From positions 1-16,941 of the forward strand of contig CAJVPP010001970.1 of assembly GCA_910592005.1 (NCBI GenBank): a stretch of 16,941 bases of DNA, in the 5' to 3' direction. The translations under genes and the position numbers were made by a program. Source of the stretch: Funneliformis mosseae. Taxonomy: Eukaryota > Glomeromycota > Glomeromycetes > Glomerales > Glomeraceae. Positions 1-8,229 of this stretch are shown here, piece after piece. The notes beneath the pieces are model-generated. The model saw only the letters and a program-made list of their open reading frames with translations, had not been told where the DNA came from and did no database searches. Position 1 is the stretch's first letter. Each line of letters opens with the position of its first letter.

Positions 1-170
1 TTAATCATTCCAATCGAACGATCCTTTTATCGTTCATTTGGAACGATAATTTCATCGTTCCAAACGATCTGAAATTTTTGGATTGAAATTTTTGCAATCT
101 GAAACTGAACCGAAGTTGATCCGAACTGAAAATTTTTGGATTAATCCGAACCATTCGGAGCTTTAGGTGA
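1..170. repeat. Hairpin-rich dispersed repeat fragment
   Basis: Two adjacent hairpins share the core GAACGAT. One has arms at 16-22 and 29-35 around a 6-base loop. The other has 11-base perfect arms at 37-47 and 54-64 (TTTGGAACGAT / ATCGTTCCAAA), also with a 6-base loop. A further AACGAT follows at 63-68. Downstream to about 165 are repeated CCGAAC / CTGAAC words and two copies of a phrase reading TGAAAWTTTTTGGATT. This looks like the end of a dispersed repeat that begins outside the window. No family was assigned and no target duplication can be seen. Confidence 0.55.
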
Positions 171-178
171 AACAGAAA

Positions 179-417
179 TTATTGCTGATCACTGTTTGGT
201 ATAACAGTGACATCATCTAATGTGAGATCATTATTGATCAACAGATCCCACGTGATATTTGGAGTTGCAATTTCTTCCGTTAACAGCATTGTCATCTGAT
301 GAGCTTTTTAGATTCTACTTTAAGATAAATATTCTTGCTATTGTCATTATCTATTATTTCAGAAATTATCATTTTTTTATTATTAATATTGATACTAATG
401 GCTATTCCTACTGCTAT
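179..417 (-). pseudogene. Decayed coding fragment, unrecognised
   Basis: Two overlapping minus-strand frames look like protein. The first is open from 417 down to 295 (41 codons, rich in N, K, I and D, ending ESKKLIR) and closes with TGA at 292-294. The second starts with ATG at 293-295 and runs 38 codons to TAA at 179-181, with an acidic tail containing TWDLLINNDLTLDD. One frameshift near 295 would join them. The fragment lies downstream of, and on the same strand as, the remnant at 720-1121 and may be a later part of the same old gene. I do not recognise a domain. A 7-base hairpin (CACTGTT / AACAGTG, 190-209) lies inside the second frame. Confidence 0.4.
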
Positions 418-719
418 TCATATTAGATTAAGTATTTATACTATTGAACGATAATTAACAACCATTTAAAATTTATCTAAAAATCAGACGTCTAATTTTG
501 ATGTTAAACTTAATAACCTGTAACTAGAAAATAAGACAATTAGTATTGGATAAAAATCCTTGGATATATGCTATTAGTCAAGTATTAGTTTTATTTTTAA
601 CTATTTGTTCTAATATTTAATTAACCAATGATATATAGCTTCATTTGTGATAATATTCAGAAAAGAATGATTTTTATAGAAAAATTTTTTTTATACATTT
701 CGGCAGCTCACAATATTTC
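418..719. other. AT-rich stretch without a gene
   Basis: I see no open frame of protein-like composition on either strand and no clear repeat. It may be decayed spacer between the two minus-strand coding remnants. An isolated GAACGATAAT at 445-454 echoes the hairpin repeat at the window start. Confidence 0.4.
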
Positions 720-1160
720 TTAATTCAAATTTGAATTAGCATTTAGTTCTAGAATTATAATATCAGGTAATAGACCAAGGCATCCAAGATTTAATTTAGA
801 AAGAATGACATATTTAATAGTATCCATATTAAAATCTTTCTTGTAAGTTACTTCATCATTAATCTTCTCAAAACTTAATAATTTATTTATAATTTGATAA
901 AATTTCATTAAAATATCATTAATACTCTTATTAATTTCAAATAATGAAGTATCAGATATTAATTCTACAACAGATTCTGAAACATTTTCTATGTTAAATA
1001 GCAAATGAATCTGAAAAACCATTTTTAGAGTTACATGCGAATTATTATGAGTAGCATCATAAATATTTTCAAATTTAAAACTCTTTTCTTTAAAATCAAT
1101 ATTATCTATGATTGCTAATTTTCAAATATTATTGCTTTTGATTAAATGTTTTGTAGAATT
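720..1160 (-). pseudogene. Remnant of a repeat-family gene, unknown function
   Basis: The minus strand is open without a stop from 1121 down to the TAA at 720-722, 133 codons, with an internal ATG at 1020-1022. The frame clearly begins upstream of that ATG: the 33 codons before it (…IIDNIDFKEKSFKFENIYD…) have the same protein-like composition. Upstream the frame continues past one TGA at 1122-1124 for about a dozen codons. The style strongly recalls a large multi-copy protein family I associate with arbuscular mycorrhizal fungi, but I cannot name it and made no search. There are no membrane segments or catalytic motifs that I recognise. The C-terminal part has many L, I and D residues. A hAT MITE sits 77 bases upstream. 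Probably a truncated old copy, not an expressed gene. Confidence 0.5.
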
Positions 1161-1236
1161 TGATTTTTCTATTCAGTCTTTTACAAATTTTCATTTGTAA
1201 TAATCTGTATGTGATATTATATGATAAACATTTAGT

Positions 1237-1380
1237 CAGGGTTGGGAAATTTGTATGTACTAGGCAAATTTTGACCTTGTACTTGTACTGTACTGTACTA
1301 AATTTTATATTAATTATTATGTGTACTAATTGTACTAAACTGTACTAAGCTGTACTAACTGTACTAATTTCCCAACCCTG
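1237..1380. mobile_element. hAT-type MITE, 144 bp
   Basis: The ends are a perfect 15-base terminal inverted repeat, CAGGGTTGGGAAATT at 1237-1251 and its complement at 1366-1380. The element is flanked by an exact 8-base direct repeat CATTTAGT at 1229-1236 and 1381-1388. An 8-base target duplication with CAGGG-type ends is diagnostic of the hAT superfamily. The interior has no coding capacity and is filled with TGTACTAA-like words on the right side (1322-1368) and a few on the left, which may be subterminal transposase-binding repeats. It is non-autonomous. The perfect ends and intact duplication suggest a recent insertion. Confidence 0.92.
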
Positions 1381-1388
1381 CATTTAGT

Positions 1389-2960
1389 AGTTATTAAAAA
1401 GAATCTAGTAATCATGATATATGACTAAGGATTACCAGAATTTAAGGTAGCCAAACCTTTAAATAGGAAAAAGCTATATTTAATAACATAGATGTAATAA
1501 ATATGACAATTTTTATTATTTTATCTGAAATTATTTTCTTTGTTAATTTTTGATGGGTTTTTCATTACTAATTATATATATTTGTCTTTTGTTAATACAA
1601 TTCACCAACTATTCCAAAAAAAGTTATTTAAAAAATCTGAAAAAGCATTATAATATTCTTGAATCATTTGTGAACATTTCAGAAAATTTCTATTAAGTTT
1701 GATTTCTGACCATAAATTTCATAATTTTTATTTAAATTTATATTCAAGTTGTTTATAATCATTAATACTCGTCTTTTTCTCTTTTTTTCTTTTTTAGAAA
1801 TTTCTTTAAAAGGATTTTTATCATTAATAAATCAGAAGGTTTATTAAAGAAATCTTTTCTTTATTAACTGTTATACTAATGGTGGATTTAATGTCATAGC
1901 CAGAAGTTATTTCACAAAGGTAAGAAGAGTTTCAAATGTATCTATTAAAATCTTTTTTTTTAATTTTATTATTTCCTATTTGTGTAATATTAATTAACCA
2001 ATTTTCTAAATAATTTAAGTCTTTTTGTTACATTATCAGCATATAATTCCTTGATAATATATGTCATTATCCTTTTTCTTTACTTGTTTGTTAATATTGG
2101 CATGGCTTTAGATAAGCTTTTTTGATATCCTACTGACTACAAATGTTGTGCAATTGTTACATATGATACGTTCATGTAATTTTTTGTCACTTTTGTTGCT
2201 AGAGTTCTGGTTAACATAGTCATATATACTGGTCTAAAGCGTGTGATATAACAGCTGTTATCTTTCTCATCTATTTAAGTTTATTAATCATTTTATTATT
2301 ATAAATAATCGAGAGACCAATTTTCGTCTGTGCATATATTTTTTGGCATTATGAATACCATTCTCCCACAAATGTAATACAGATTAATCTTGATTTTCTA
2401 GTTTTGATACAGACATTTTGTCAGTAACTACTGTATAACAAAAGTTATATATTGTTAAAGTTGTAAACATCCTGAAATAGTTAGCGATCTTAGCTTTATT
2501 TTTCATTTTGTATCACCAAAATCTGATTATATTTGAGCAAGTAATGTGCGTTTTTAATCAGTGAAAAATTTTTCACTTTTTTTTGGTAACACATTGTACA
2601 TATATTAATGGTTTATTTTTCAAGTAAAAGACTTTTTTAAAGGACCAATATTAGCAGAAGGATCTCTATATAAAGGTAGAAATATCTTATTATTAAGTAC
2701 TTCTATCTTTCGAAAGCTTATATGCCATATTTCTTTGAAGACATCACTAATTATGTAATACAAAATTTAATTAGTGATTGCAGTGACTAATAATTACATG
2801 CACGTCAGCTACAGCTTTATGACTAATTATTCTATTACCAAATAAATAACAATATTAGCACTTGGATTAAAATCTCATAACTCCAATATTGCTCTTCTTC
2901 AAGTTATTCCTTTAATTTGAAAGGTTAAGTATGATTTTACAGTTGCGTTTCTTTCAACCC
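1389..2960. other. Long AT-rich region, no confident gene
   Basis: No sustained reading frame is visible. One candidate exon lies at about 1798-1919 on the plus strand. It has a strong pyrimidine tract and TTTTTTAG acceptor before it and an AAAG|GTAAGA donor after it. The frame ending in it reads YTNGGFNVIARSYFTK, loosely like a glycine-rich kinase loop, but the start of the exon needs a frameshift. Other content is simple-sequence T and A runs, a short palindrome at 2561-2576, and a GAAATAG…TAGCGATCTTAG word near 2474-2494 that recurs in the duplication at 2971-3160. Confidence 0.3.
2561..2576. repeat. Perfect 16-bp palindrome
   Basis: GTGAAAAATTTTTCAC is its own reverse complement. It stands alone in noncoding AT-rich DNA. 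In such base composition it may be chance, and no function is supported. Confidence 0.5.
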
Positions 2961-2970
2961 AGTATTTTTC

Positions 2971-3160
2971 TAGCCTATAAGTTCTGAGGGATTTTGTCTT
3001 CCTCTGGTTGTATTTGACGAAATAGTTATCTAGCGATTTTTAAAGAATAACTCAGGTTCTAGTTTTCAAATCTAATGTTTTCTTAGCCTGTAAATCCTAA
3101 GGGATTTCATCTTCCTCTAGTTGTGGTTGACGAAATAGCTTCATATCGTAGCGATCTTAG
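2971..3160 (+). repeat. Imperfect direct repeat, period ~113 bp
   Basis: Two divergent copies start at 2971 (TAGCCTATAA…) and 3084 (TAGCCTGTAA…). Both contain, in order, AGGGATTT, CATCTTCCTCT or GTCTTCCTCT, a GGTTG word, TTGACGAAATAG and TAGCGAT. A third partial match (GAAATAG then TAGCGATCTTAG) lies at about 2474-2494. This is either an old tandem duplication or the end of a dispersed element. No coding potential is evident. Confidence 0.6.
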
Positions 3161-3331
3161 ATTATCTGAAAAAAGTTTCAGAATAAAAATAAAGAGCATT
3201 TCTCAATTTTATTCTAAAACTTTACTTACTATATGTATTTCTTCTTTATTTTATAGGTGACATGGTTGTCTCACTCAATTCTTTATCATCGTTAAAATTG
3301 ATTCAGGCTATTAACTTATCTTTCTCAACAG

Positions 3332-4181
3332 GCATATGTCAAACAATTAAAAGAACTTATATCAGACAAAAACTTTAATGCTGTCAAATTTTATAAAAAT
3401 TTAAATTTCCCTTTCGCTCGAAAGAAAGAAGTAGAAAAAGTCTTACACGAATCATTAAAAATTATCACATCTGAAAATAATGTGAAAGTTCAGAAACTAT
3501 TGGCAAATTTTGACAAACTTATTAACGCTAACTCAGTAATAATCTACTGGGACGGTATTTATATACAAAATGAAAAAAATAAAACTTAATTTATTAAAGA
3601 TGCATTGAAAGAAAAGGATGTTAGTAATATATGCATTATCTGTATTTTTAATGGAATGGTTATTATGGTACTAATTTGTTTATTCAAATAATCTAGAAAC
3701 AGGAATTTTACTAAATAAAATTAAATGTACAAGAAGAACACATTATTGAAAGTAATCTACTTTTAGCAGAAAAAAGAAAAAACAAGAAAGAATTTTTAAC
3801 TTCTCCAAATAAGATTAACATATAATTATAACTTATTTGATAAGAAAAGCTTTTATTTTTCTAACTTATTCTCAATATCAATGCATAGGTCAGGATTTGT
3901 GATGCAGAGTATAATAGTGATTCTAGTGAAGAGTCATACTCGAGCCTGAGTATAAGATTGCATCAAGATCACTTACAAATATTTTTCTTGAGTTAAAAGA
4001 TTCATGTGCTAGTGGTAAAGTTAATAATGGTACTATTTTTAAATCTATGAATAATAGAAATGATTATATCTTAGAACCTAAGGATAATCATGAATAAAGT
4101 AATGTTGAAGTACTGTTAACATGTAATTCTTGTGAACTATGACTGTTAGACGGAGTGTTCAAGCAGTTTATTCTTTTTAAT
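3332..4181 (+). pseudogene. Decayed coding region, unrecognised protein
   Basis: After a plausible intron acceptor (TTCTCAACAG, ending 3331) a frame is open for 85 codons to TAA at 3587-3589. It stays protein-like to 3691. It is charged and helical in look, with AYVKQLKELISDKNFNAVKF near its start and YWDGIYIQ near its end. A second segment (3715-3822, other frame) contains EEHIIESNLLLAEKRKNKK. A third (3892-4181) begins with an acidic serine run (YNSDSSEES), shifts frame near 3945, and continues LTNIFLELKDSCASGKVNNG with stops at 4095 and 4140. There is no ATG at the head, so the first exon lies upstream. An ATG frame at 3262-3378 overlaps the start and may or may not belong. I recognise no domain. 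It may be the 5' half of the gene whose exons resume at 4882. Confidence 0.5.
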
Positions 4182-4365
4182 TGAGCAGTAATCTTTCAAC
4201 AATGTACAAGTTTTAACTCAAACAATTTATTAAAGTATTTATATTATTACAATGGGTTACAATTCAACAGATGACCAATATTATGTATTGGTAAATATTG
4301 TGTTTATTTACGAGTAAAATAATAATAAAGATAAAGAAAAAGAAGAGTAATACTAAAATTAAAAT
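4182..4365. other. Spacer without a gene
   Basis: AT-rich DNA between the coding remnant and the 36-base tandem repeat. An A-rich purine run (4327-4349) leads into the repeat. Nothing else was seen. Confidence 0.4.
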
Positions 4366-4525
4366 GTAATGCGATAGGCCTAGTTGCTTCTAAACTGTAG
4401 TGTAACATGATAGGCCTGGTTGTCTCTAAACTGTAATATAATGTAATAGGCCTGGTTGCCTCTAAACTGTAACGTAATGTGATAGGCCTGGTTATCTCTA
4501 AACTGTAATATAACGTGATAGGCCT
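4366..4525 (+). repeat. 36-bp tandem repeat, about 4.5 copies
   Basis: Units begin GTAATRTAA and end CTCTAAACT. Full 36-base units are at 4397-4432, 4433-4468 and 4469-4504. A 31-base shortened unit lies at 4366-4396 and a partial unit at 4505-4525. Every unit carries GATAGGCCT or AATAGGCCT, which includes the palindrome AGGCCT. The units differ by a few transitions. They are far richer in G+C than the flanks. No open frame crosses the array. Confidence 0.9.
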
Positions 4526-4652
4526 TCAGAATTAGTTACCTACATCAGCTAACAATACCTCACTCACTGCTAAAACTACTCAAGCTATCTTCTCTCTCTT
4601 TTACATGAATTAACAAGTTACCTATTTATATAAAATATATAGAAAGATATAA
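4526..4652. other. Short spacer between two tandem repeats
   Basis: Contains a CT-rich run (TATCTTCTCTCTCTTTTAC, about 4579-4596). No gene is visible. Confidence 0.4.
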
Positions 4653-4805
4653 CTAATATATCTAATATGTTAGCTATGTCTAATATGTTAGTTATGTCAC
4701 ATATGTCTAACATGTCTAATATATCAACTATGTCAACTATGTTTAATATGTTAACTATGTTACATATGTCACATATATCTAACATGTCGTATATATCAGT
4801 TATGT
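4653..4805 (+). repeat. 9-bp minisatellite, 17 degenerate copies
   Basis: The consensus unit is CTAAYATGT (variants TAGCTATGT, CAACTATGT, CACATATGT, TTAATATGT). Seventeen nine-base units follow one another without indels from 4653 to 4805. Because nine is a multiple of three, one plus-strand frame stays open through the whole array (ATG 4667 to TGA 4832-4834, 55 codons) and encodes Met or Ile at every third position with S, L, N and T between. This is more likely a consequence of the repeat than a real protein. Confidence 0.88.
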
Positions 4806-5086
4806 CAAATCAGTCAATCTTTTGTGTCACATGAGTTGTGGCACATTTATCCGTTTATAATACAATAAAAACTTATTTCAGAATCAGTTGAAAGAAACCA
4901 TCCTGAAGTAAAATAACATGATAGTATACCAAAATGAAAAGTTGCAAGTAAACCTAAATATATACAGCATGATCTTACACAAGATTTACTTTCAAGTTTA
5001 TGTTTGTATTCTTTAAAAGGGAATAAGTGGTTATGAAATGAACTTAAGATCTGTAATTCTTTATAAGATGATAAGAATACTAGAAC

Positions 5087-5156
5087 GTAAGTAGTTTTTT
5101 AATATCTAAATATACCATCTTTTACAATTTTATTGAACTCTGTTTATTTTGAACAG
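5087..5156 (+). other. Intron, 70 bp
   Basis: Donor GTAAGT, acceptor GAACAG. Joining AC (5085-5086) with G (5157) makes an ACG codon and continues the upstream frame for 28 codons to an ATG (5245) that opens another clearly protein-like run. Without splicing the frame hits TAA at the donor. Confidence 0.6.
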
Positions 5157-5540
5157 GCCATTAAACATTGGTATTGTGAATTTTCATAATAACTTATGAA
5201 TAGAATTCCTTTTATCATCAATGATTACCTATATTCAAGAATAAATGAAAAATAACGATGTTAACACAATCTTCTTTGATGATGGCAAAAAATTTGGAAT
5301 AAATAAGTTTTCAATTAACATTGATGAAGATATTATAAAATATCTGGATGTATTTTAAGATTGTGTAAGCTTCTTATGTTTTTACAAAATTTGATGACAG
5401 CTAGACTAAAATTTTAATTTTTTTATCTTTTTACAGACTTCTCTAGACGTATTACAAAAAACTCTGCATGAGAATTCAGTTCACAATTACTCAAATCTCA
5501 ATTTTAATATTAGCTATATTTACAGTTTTTTTAATCACAT

Positions 5541-5619
5541 GTATGAAAAGCCTTTCTGATTGAATAACATTATTACATTTCAAATATTAATCTTTCATAT
5601 TCTGTTATTTTATGAATAG
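5541..5619 (+). other. Intron, 79 bp
   Basis: Donor GTATGA, acceptor TATGAATAG. Exon end AT plus exon start G makes ATG, and the next codon CAT at 5621 opens a protein-like exon in phase. Confidence 0.55.
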
Positions 5620-5742
5620 GCATAACCTCTATTCAAATAAGACATTATCTCATACTCTTACTGAATATAAATATGATTTATATATGTAAATATCACTTTT
5701 GTGTAATGCGTTTATAGAGAAAGGGAATATTTAAATTTCTAG

Positions 5743-5829
5743 GTATGGTTAAATGTTTGATCTACTGTGTTATTATTACTATTACACATTTTCTGTGATA
5801 ATTATTTATATCATAATTGCATAATTTAG
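5743..5829 (+). other. Intron, 87 bp
   Basis: Donor GTATGG, acceptor ATAATTTAG. Two bases AG (5741-5742) join T (5830) to make AGT, after which the frame runs to TAG at 5951 through a lysine- and leucine-rich segment. Confidence 0.55.
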
Positions 5830-5953
5830 TAGTGAAATTTCATCTGTAGTATATGATAAGTTGAAAAAACTTGCCCAACTTCAAACAAAGAGTGATCTAA
5901 AAATTGACTCAAAAGCAACTATTATTTTAATCAGCCAAGAAGTATTAATATAG

Positions 5954-6130
5954 GAGAAATGGAAGATATGATATTATAAGTAAAAAGAAGAGTAACTTAT
6001 CAAAGTTAGAATATTGCTGAAAGGTGTTACTTGCTAGTGCATATCTTGTCTTACCAATCATCGTTTATTCAGATATTCATAGGTTTGAAATATACGCAAT
6101 CCAAACAAATGGTAAATACTTTTTTATCTA
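5954..6130 (+). pseudogene. Possible continuation of the decayed gene
   Basis: Beyond TAG 5951 the same frame remains suggestive (EKWKI…, LIKVRILLKGVTC, CISCLTNHRLFRYS) with stops at 5969, at two points near 5985-6000, and at others. A second frame from 6031 gives LVHILSYQSSFIQIFIGL. The Tc1/mariner element inserted at TA 6129-6130 ends it. This is weak evidence for a further damaged exon. Confidence 0.25.
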
Positions 6131-6716
6131 CAGAGGGCTGCCAAAAGTCTCTGAACACCACTTTTAGGTGCGATTCAATATTGGCAATTTTATGTGACTT
6201 AGAAATACTGCAATCATATGACGTTTTGAACCTTATTTACATGATTCGTACTTTAAAATGCATTTTCAAATGGTGATAGTTTTTAGGAGGATAATGTTTG
6301 GTCCCACAAATCGAAGCAGGCGAAGAATTTTTATGTAGAAAATGACCTGTACGTTCTTTTATGACCCGCTCAAAGTCCAGACTTCAACCCGATCAAAAAT
6401 ATGTGGGCAAATGTCAAGAAAAGCATCTGAGAAAGGAAAAAAATGCCTTCTTATATTGCTGAACTAGAGCGGCATATTAAGAAGTTATGGAAAGAAATTT
6501 CCATACATACTATCGAAAATTTGGTTGATAGTATGCTACAACAAATTTAGGCTGTAATTGAAGCAAATAGAGGCCAACCAGATACTAATCAATTAGTACA
6601 AACTTTATTTATATGTCATTTTTAATAAATATTTAATAAATTTTTTAATTAAATTTTAAAAATTTTAAATGTTTTATTGAGCTAAAAAGCGTTCGAAGAC
6701 TTTTAGCAGCCCTCTA
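6131..6716 (+). mobile_element. Tc1/mariner deletion derivative, 586 bp
   Basis: Terminal inverted repeats of about 29 bases (AGAGGGCTGCCAAAAGTCT… on the left, its near-complement …AGACTTTTAGCAGCCCTCT on the right, six mismatches) are flanked by TA at 6129-6130 and 6717-6718, the target duplication of this superfamily. The interior keeps only the 3' end of the transposase gene. The DNA-binding half and the first catalytic aspartate are missing, so the element is non-autonomous. It sits inside the decayed plus-strand gene. Confidence 0.9.
6305..6625 (+). pseudogene. Tc1-family transposase, C-terminal remnant
   Basis: In one frame the sequence reads PAQSPDFNPIKNMWANVKK at 6365-6421. This matches the third catalytic block of Tc1/mariner DDE transposases, normally (W)PAQSPDLNPIENxW. 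The catalytic glutamate is lysine here (AAA at 6395-6397, one transition from GAA). The Trp before PAQSPDF is TGA (6362-6364). Further stops are TGA at 6428 and TAG at 6548, and the frame ends with TAA at 6623. The helical tail (AELERHIKKLWKEI, ENLVDSMLQ, AVIEANRG) is typical of the family C-terminus. It is inactive by several independent lesions. Confidence 0.9.
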
Positions 6717-6751
6717 TAACTTTGTAATTAGTTGAATATAAGACTAATATT

Positions 6752-6895
6752 CTTTCAGAGCTTTCATTATCACTATTTGTAGCATCCTATATATTCAAAA
6801 ACACAATATGTATGCTTGGTTTAACTGATATTATAATTTCATGAACGGTTGATGCTTTCTCAAAATATGTTAAAACAGTTTGTAAAGTAGTATTA
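6752..6895 (+). pseudogene. Decayed exon-like segment
   Basis: After TTCTTTCAG a frame gives LSLSLFVASYIFKNTICMLG, then a TGA at 6842-6844 (a Trp or Arg codon one transition away), then TVDAFSKYVKTVCKVVL to TGA at 6896. It lies 34 bases past the Tc1 element and may continue the gene interrupted by it. It is hydrophobic. No family was recognised. Confidence 0.35.
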
Positions 6896-6944
6896 TGAAA
6901 GGTTTGCATTCTACTTATTATTATAATACTCATTTATATTTTAG

Positions 6945-7155
6945 TTCATTAACTAATTTGAGCCTATATAGACACAATCCAGAAATAATACTAAAATTTT
7001 TCATGAATTAATTGGTAAATTAGCTTTCCGATTATGTGAGAGAAAATATTTCACTCTGAAAAAGCTTGCGAATAGATCAAAGTCGTAATTTAAAAGATAA
7101 AGTTAAAGACATTATTATTATAACCTACTCAATAAAATTTCTATTTGTTTACGTT
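6945..7155 (+). pseudogene. Decayed exon-like segment
   Basis: An acceptor-like TTATATTTTAG ends at 6944. The following frame reads SLTNLSLYRHNPEIILKFF, then has stops at 7009, 7021 and 7057, and continues KSLRIDQSRNLKDKVKDI to TAA at 7156. The composition is protein-like, with basic and amphipathic stretches. Probably part of the same damaged plus-strand locus. Confidence 0.35.
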
Positions 7156-7270
7156 TAATTAAAATGAAAATCCTGAACCTATATATTCATAATAGTTATC
7201 ACCGTATGTTTCATAATTATAAAACAAAGACTGATTTGTATATTTTTTTATTATTGAAAGGATCTAATAT

Positions 7271-7800
7271 TTGTTACTATTGCCAATAATTTGGGAATAT
7301 TTACAAGTCTACTGTCAAATTAATAGACACTGGAATTTAGCTGTTCTAACGAAACCTTTGACTACCTTTACTTTCACTAAAATACAATTATATGGTAATA
7401 ATAATCCTAATGTTCAAGATCTAACGAAAATCAAAGACAAGTTTACCTCTGATACAGAAAGGTGTTTTGCACTATTAGGGGATGAACAAGGTGAATTTAA
7501 ATGTCAAATATGATTTTTATTAGAATATAAAGGACTAACTAAACTTATAAGAATACTTATGAAATTTTCTGTTAATTACTCTAATTTAAAGGAAATGTGC
7601 TAAAGATGCTGATTTCTAAGAAAATGTATATATCTTCAATAAGTTAATTAACTGATATTTTGATAAAATGAAAAATTTAAAAGTAATAAAGATACAGAAA
7701 ATCTGCAGTCTGTATAACTTACAGAAAATGCACTATTAAATCACAGGAGAAAAATTTTAGAATTAGGTATAATAGGAGAAGCACAAAAAGAAAACTAGAA
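7271..7800 (+). pseudogene. Decayed coding segment, unrecognised
   Basis: Eighty codons are open from 7271 (TTG, no convincing ATG) to TGA at 7511-7513, with WEYLQVYCQINRHWNLAVL near the start and DTERCFALLGDEQGEFK near the end. The lack of a start and the even composition suggest an internal exon. After the stop the same frame stays suggestive for some 35 codons. A further protein-like run at about 7690-7797 (ENALLNHRRKILELGIIGEA) ends at TAG. I recognise no domain. It could be the 3' part of the locus beginning at 3332. Confidence 0.4.
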
Positions 7801-7810
7801 TATGTCATTC

Positions 7811-8229
7811 ATAATATGTGTTTCTGACATTACTCTTTGGATGCTGAGTTTGTTTTCCTTTTATTTCTTCTATTTTTGTTTTTTTTCTTGGATCACTATA
7901 AGTTAACATTAATATTTGTTTATTATTATTGATAATTATTTTCATTCTTTCTGGTAAATTTCATAAGTGATTTTTTCTTATCTAGATATTTTTGAAGAGT
8001 TTAGGTATTGTTGATTTTAAAAATATAAGGGCAATTTTTTCTTCTTATTCTTTTTTAAAATGCTTTTGAATAGTACTGTAATTCTTTGGTTTCATTGTAA
8101 ATTTAATGTAAATTAGTTTTATATTTATTTTTTATATAGAGGTAGTCCTATATTGCTCCTGTTATGGTTTATATTCCTTACATTCTGGTATGATAAAGAG
8201 AATATTAAAATTAAGTTTATAATGATAAA
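7811..8229. other. T-rich stretch without a gene
   Basis: Long pyrimidine-rich tracts (7855-7890, 8027-8060) and AT-rich filler. No frame or repeat was recognised. Confidence 0.4.

Larger units (their letters stand above)
4882..5953 (+). pseudogene. Decayed spliced gene, five exons, unknown function
   Basis: Exon 1 starts after ATTTCAG (AG ends 4881), frame from 4884. Four introns fit GT-AG and every one keeps the frame: 5087-5156 (GTAAGT…ACAG, 70), 5365-5436 (GTAAGC…TACAG, 72), 5541-5619 (GTATGA…ATAG, 79) and 5743-5829 (GTATGG…TTAG, 87). The joined frame is protein-like throughout. Parts read KYIQHDLTQDLLSSLCLYSL, NNDVNTIFFDDGKKFGINKF, TSLDVLQKTLHENSVHNYSN, HNLYSNKTLSHTLTEYKYDL and VVYDKLKKLAQLQTKSDLKI. 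It carries nine internal stops (4914, 4935, 5034, 5064, 5197, 5242, 5356, 5687, 5732) before TAG at 5951, so it cannot be expressed intact. An alternative donor GTATTT at 5350 would remove the 5356 stop and also keeps the frame. I recognise no family or active-site motif. Segments at 3332-4181 and 6752-7800 may belong to the same gene. Confidence 0.6.

Noticed and set aside
1160..1348. 62-codon plus-strand open frame
   Set aside because: It runs through the hAT MITE and its flank, is almost all hydrophobic from T-rich DNA, and lies antisense to the coding remnant at 720-1160.
4667..4834. Methionine-rich 55-codon protein
   Set aside because: The frame is open because the minisatellite unit is 9 bases long. 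No homology, no flanking coding signal in the same frame.
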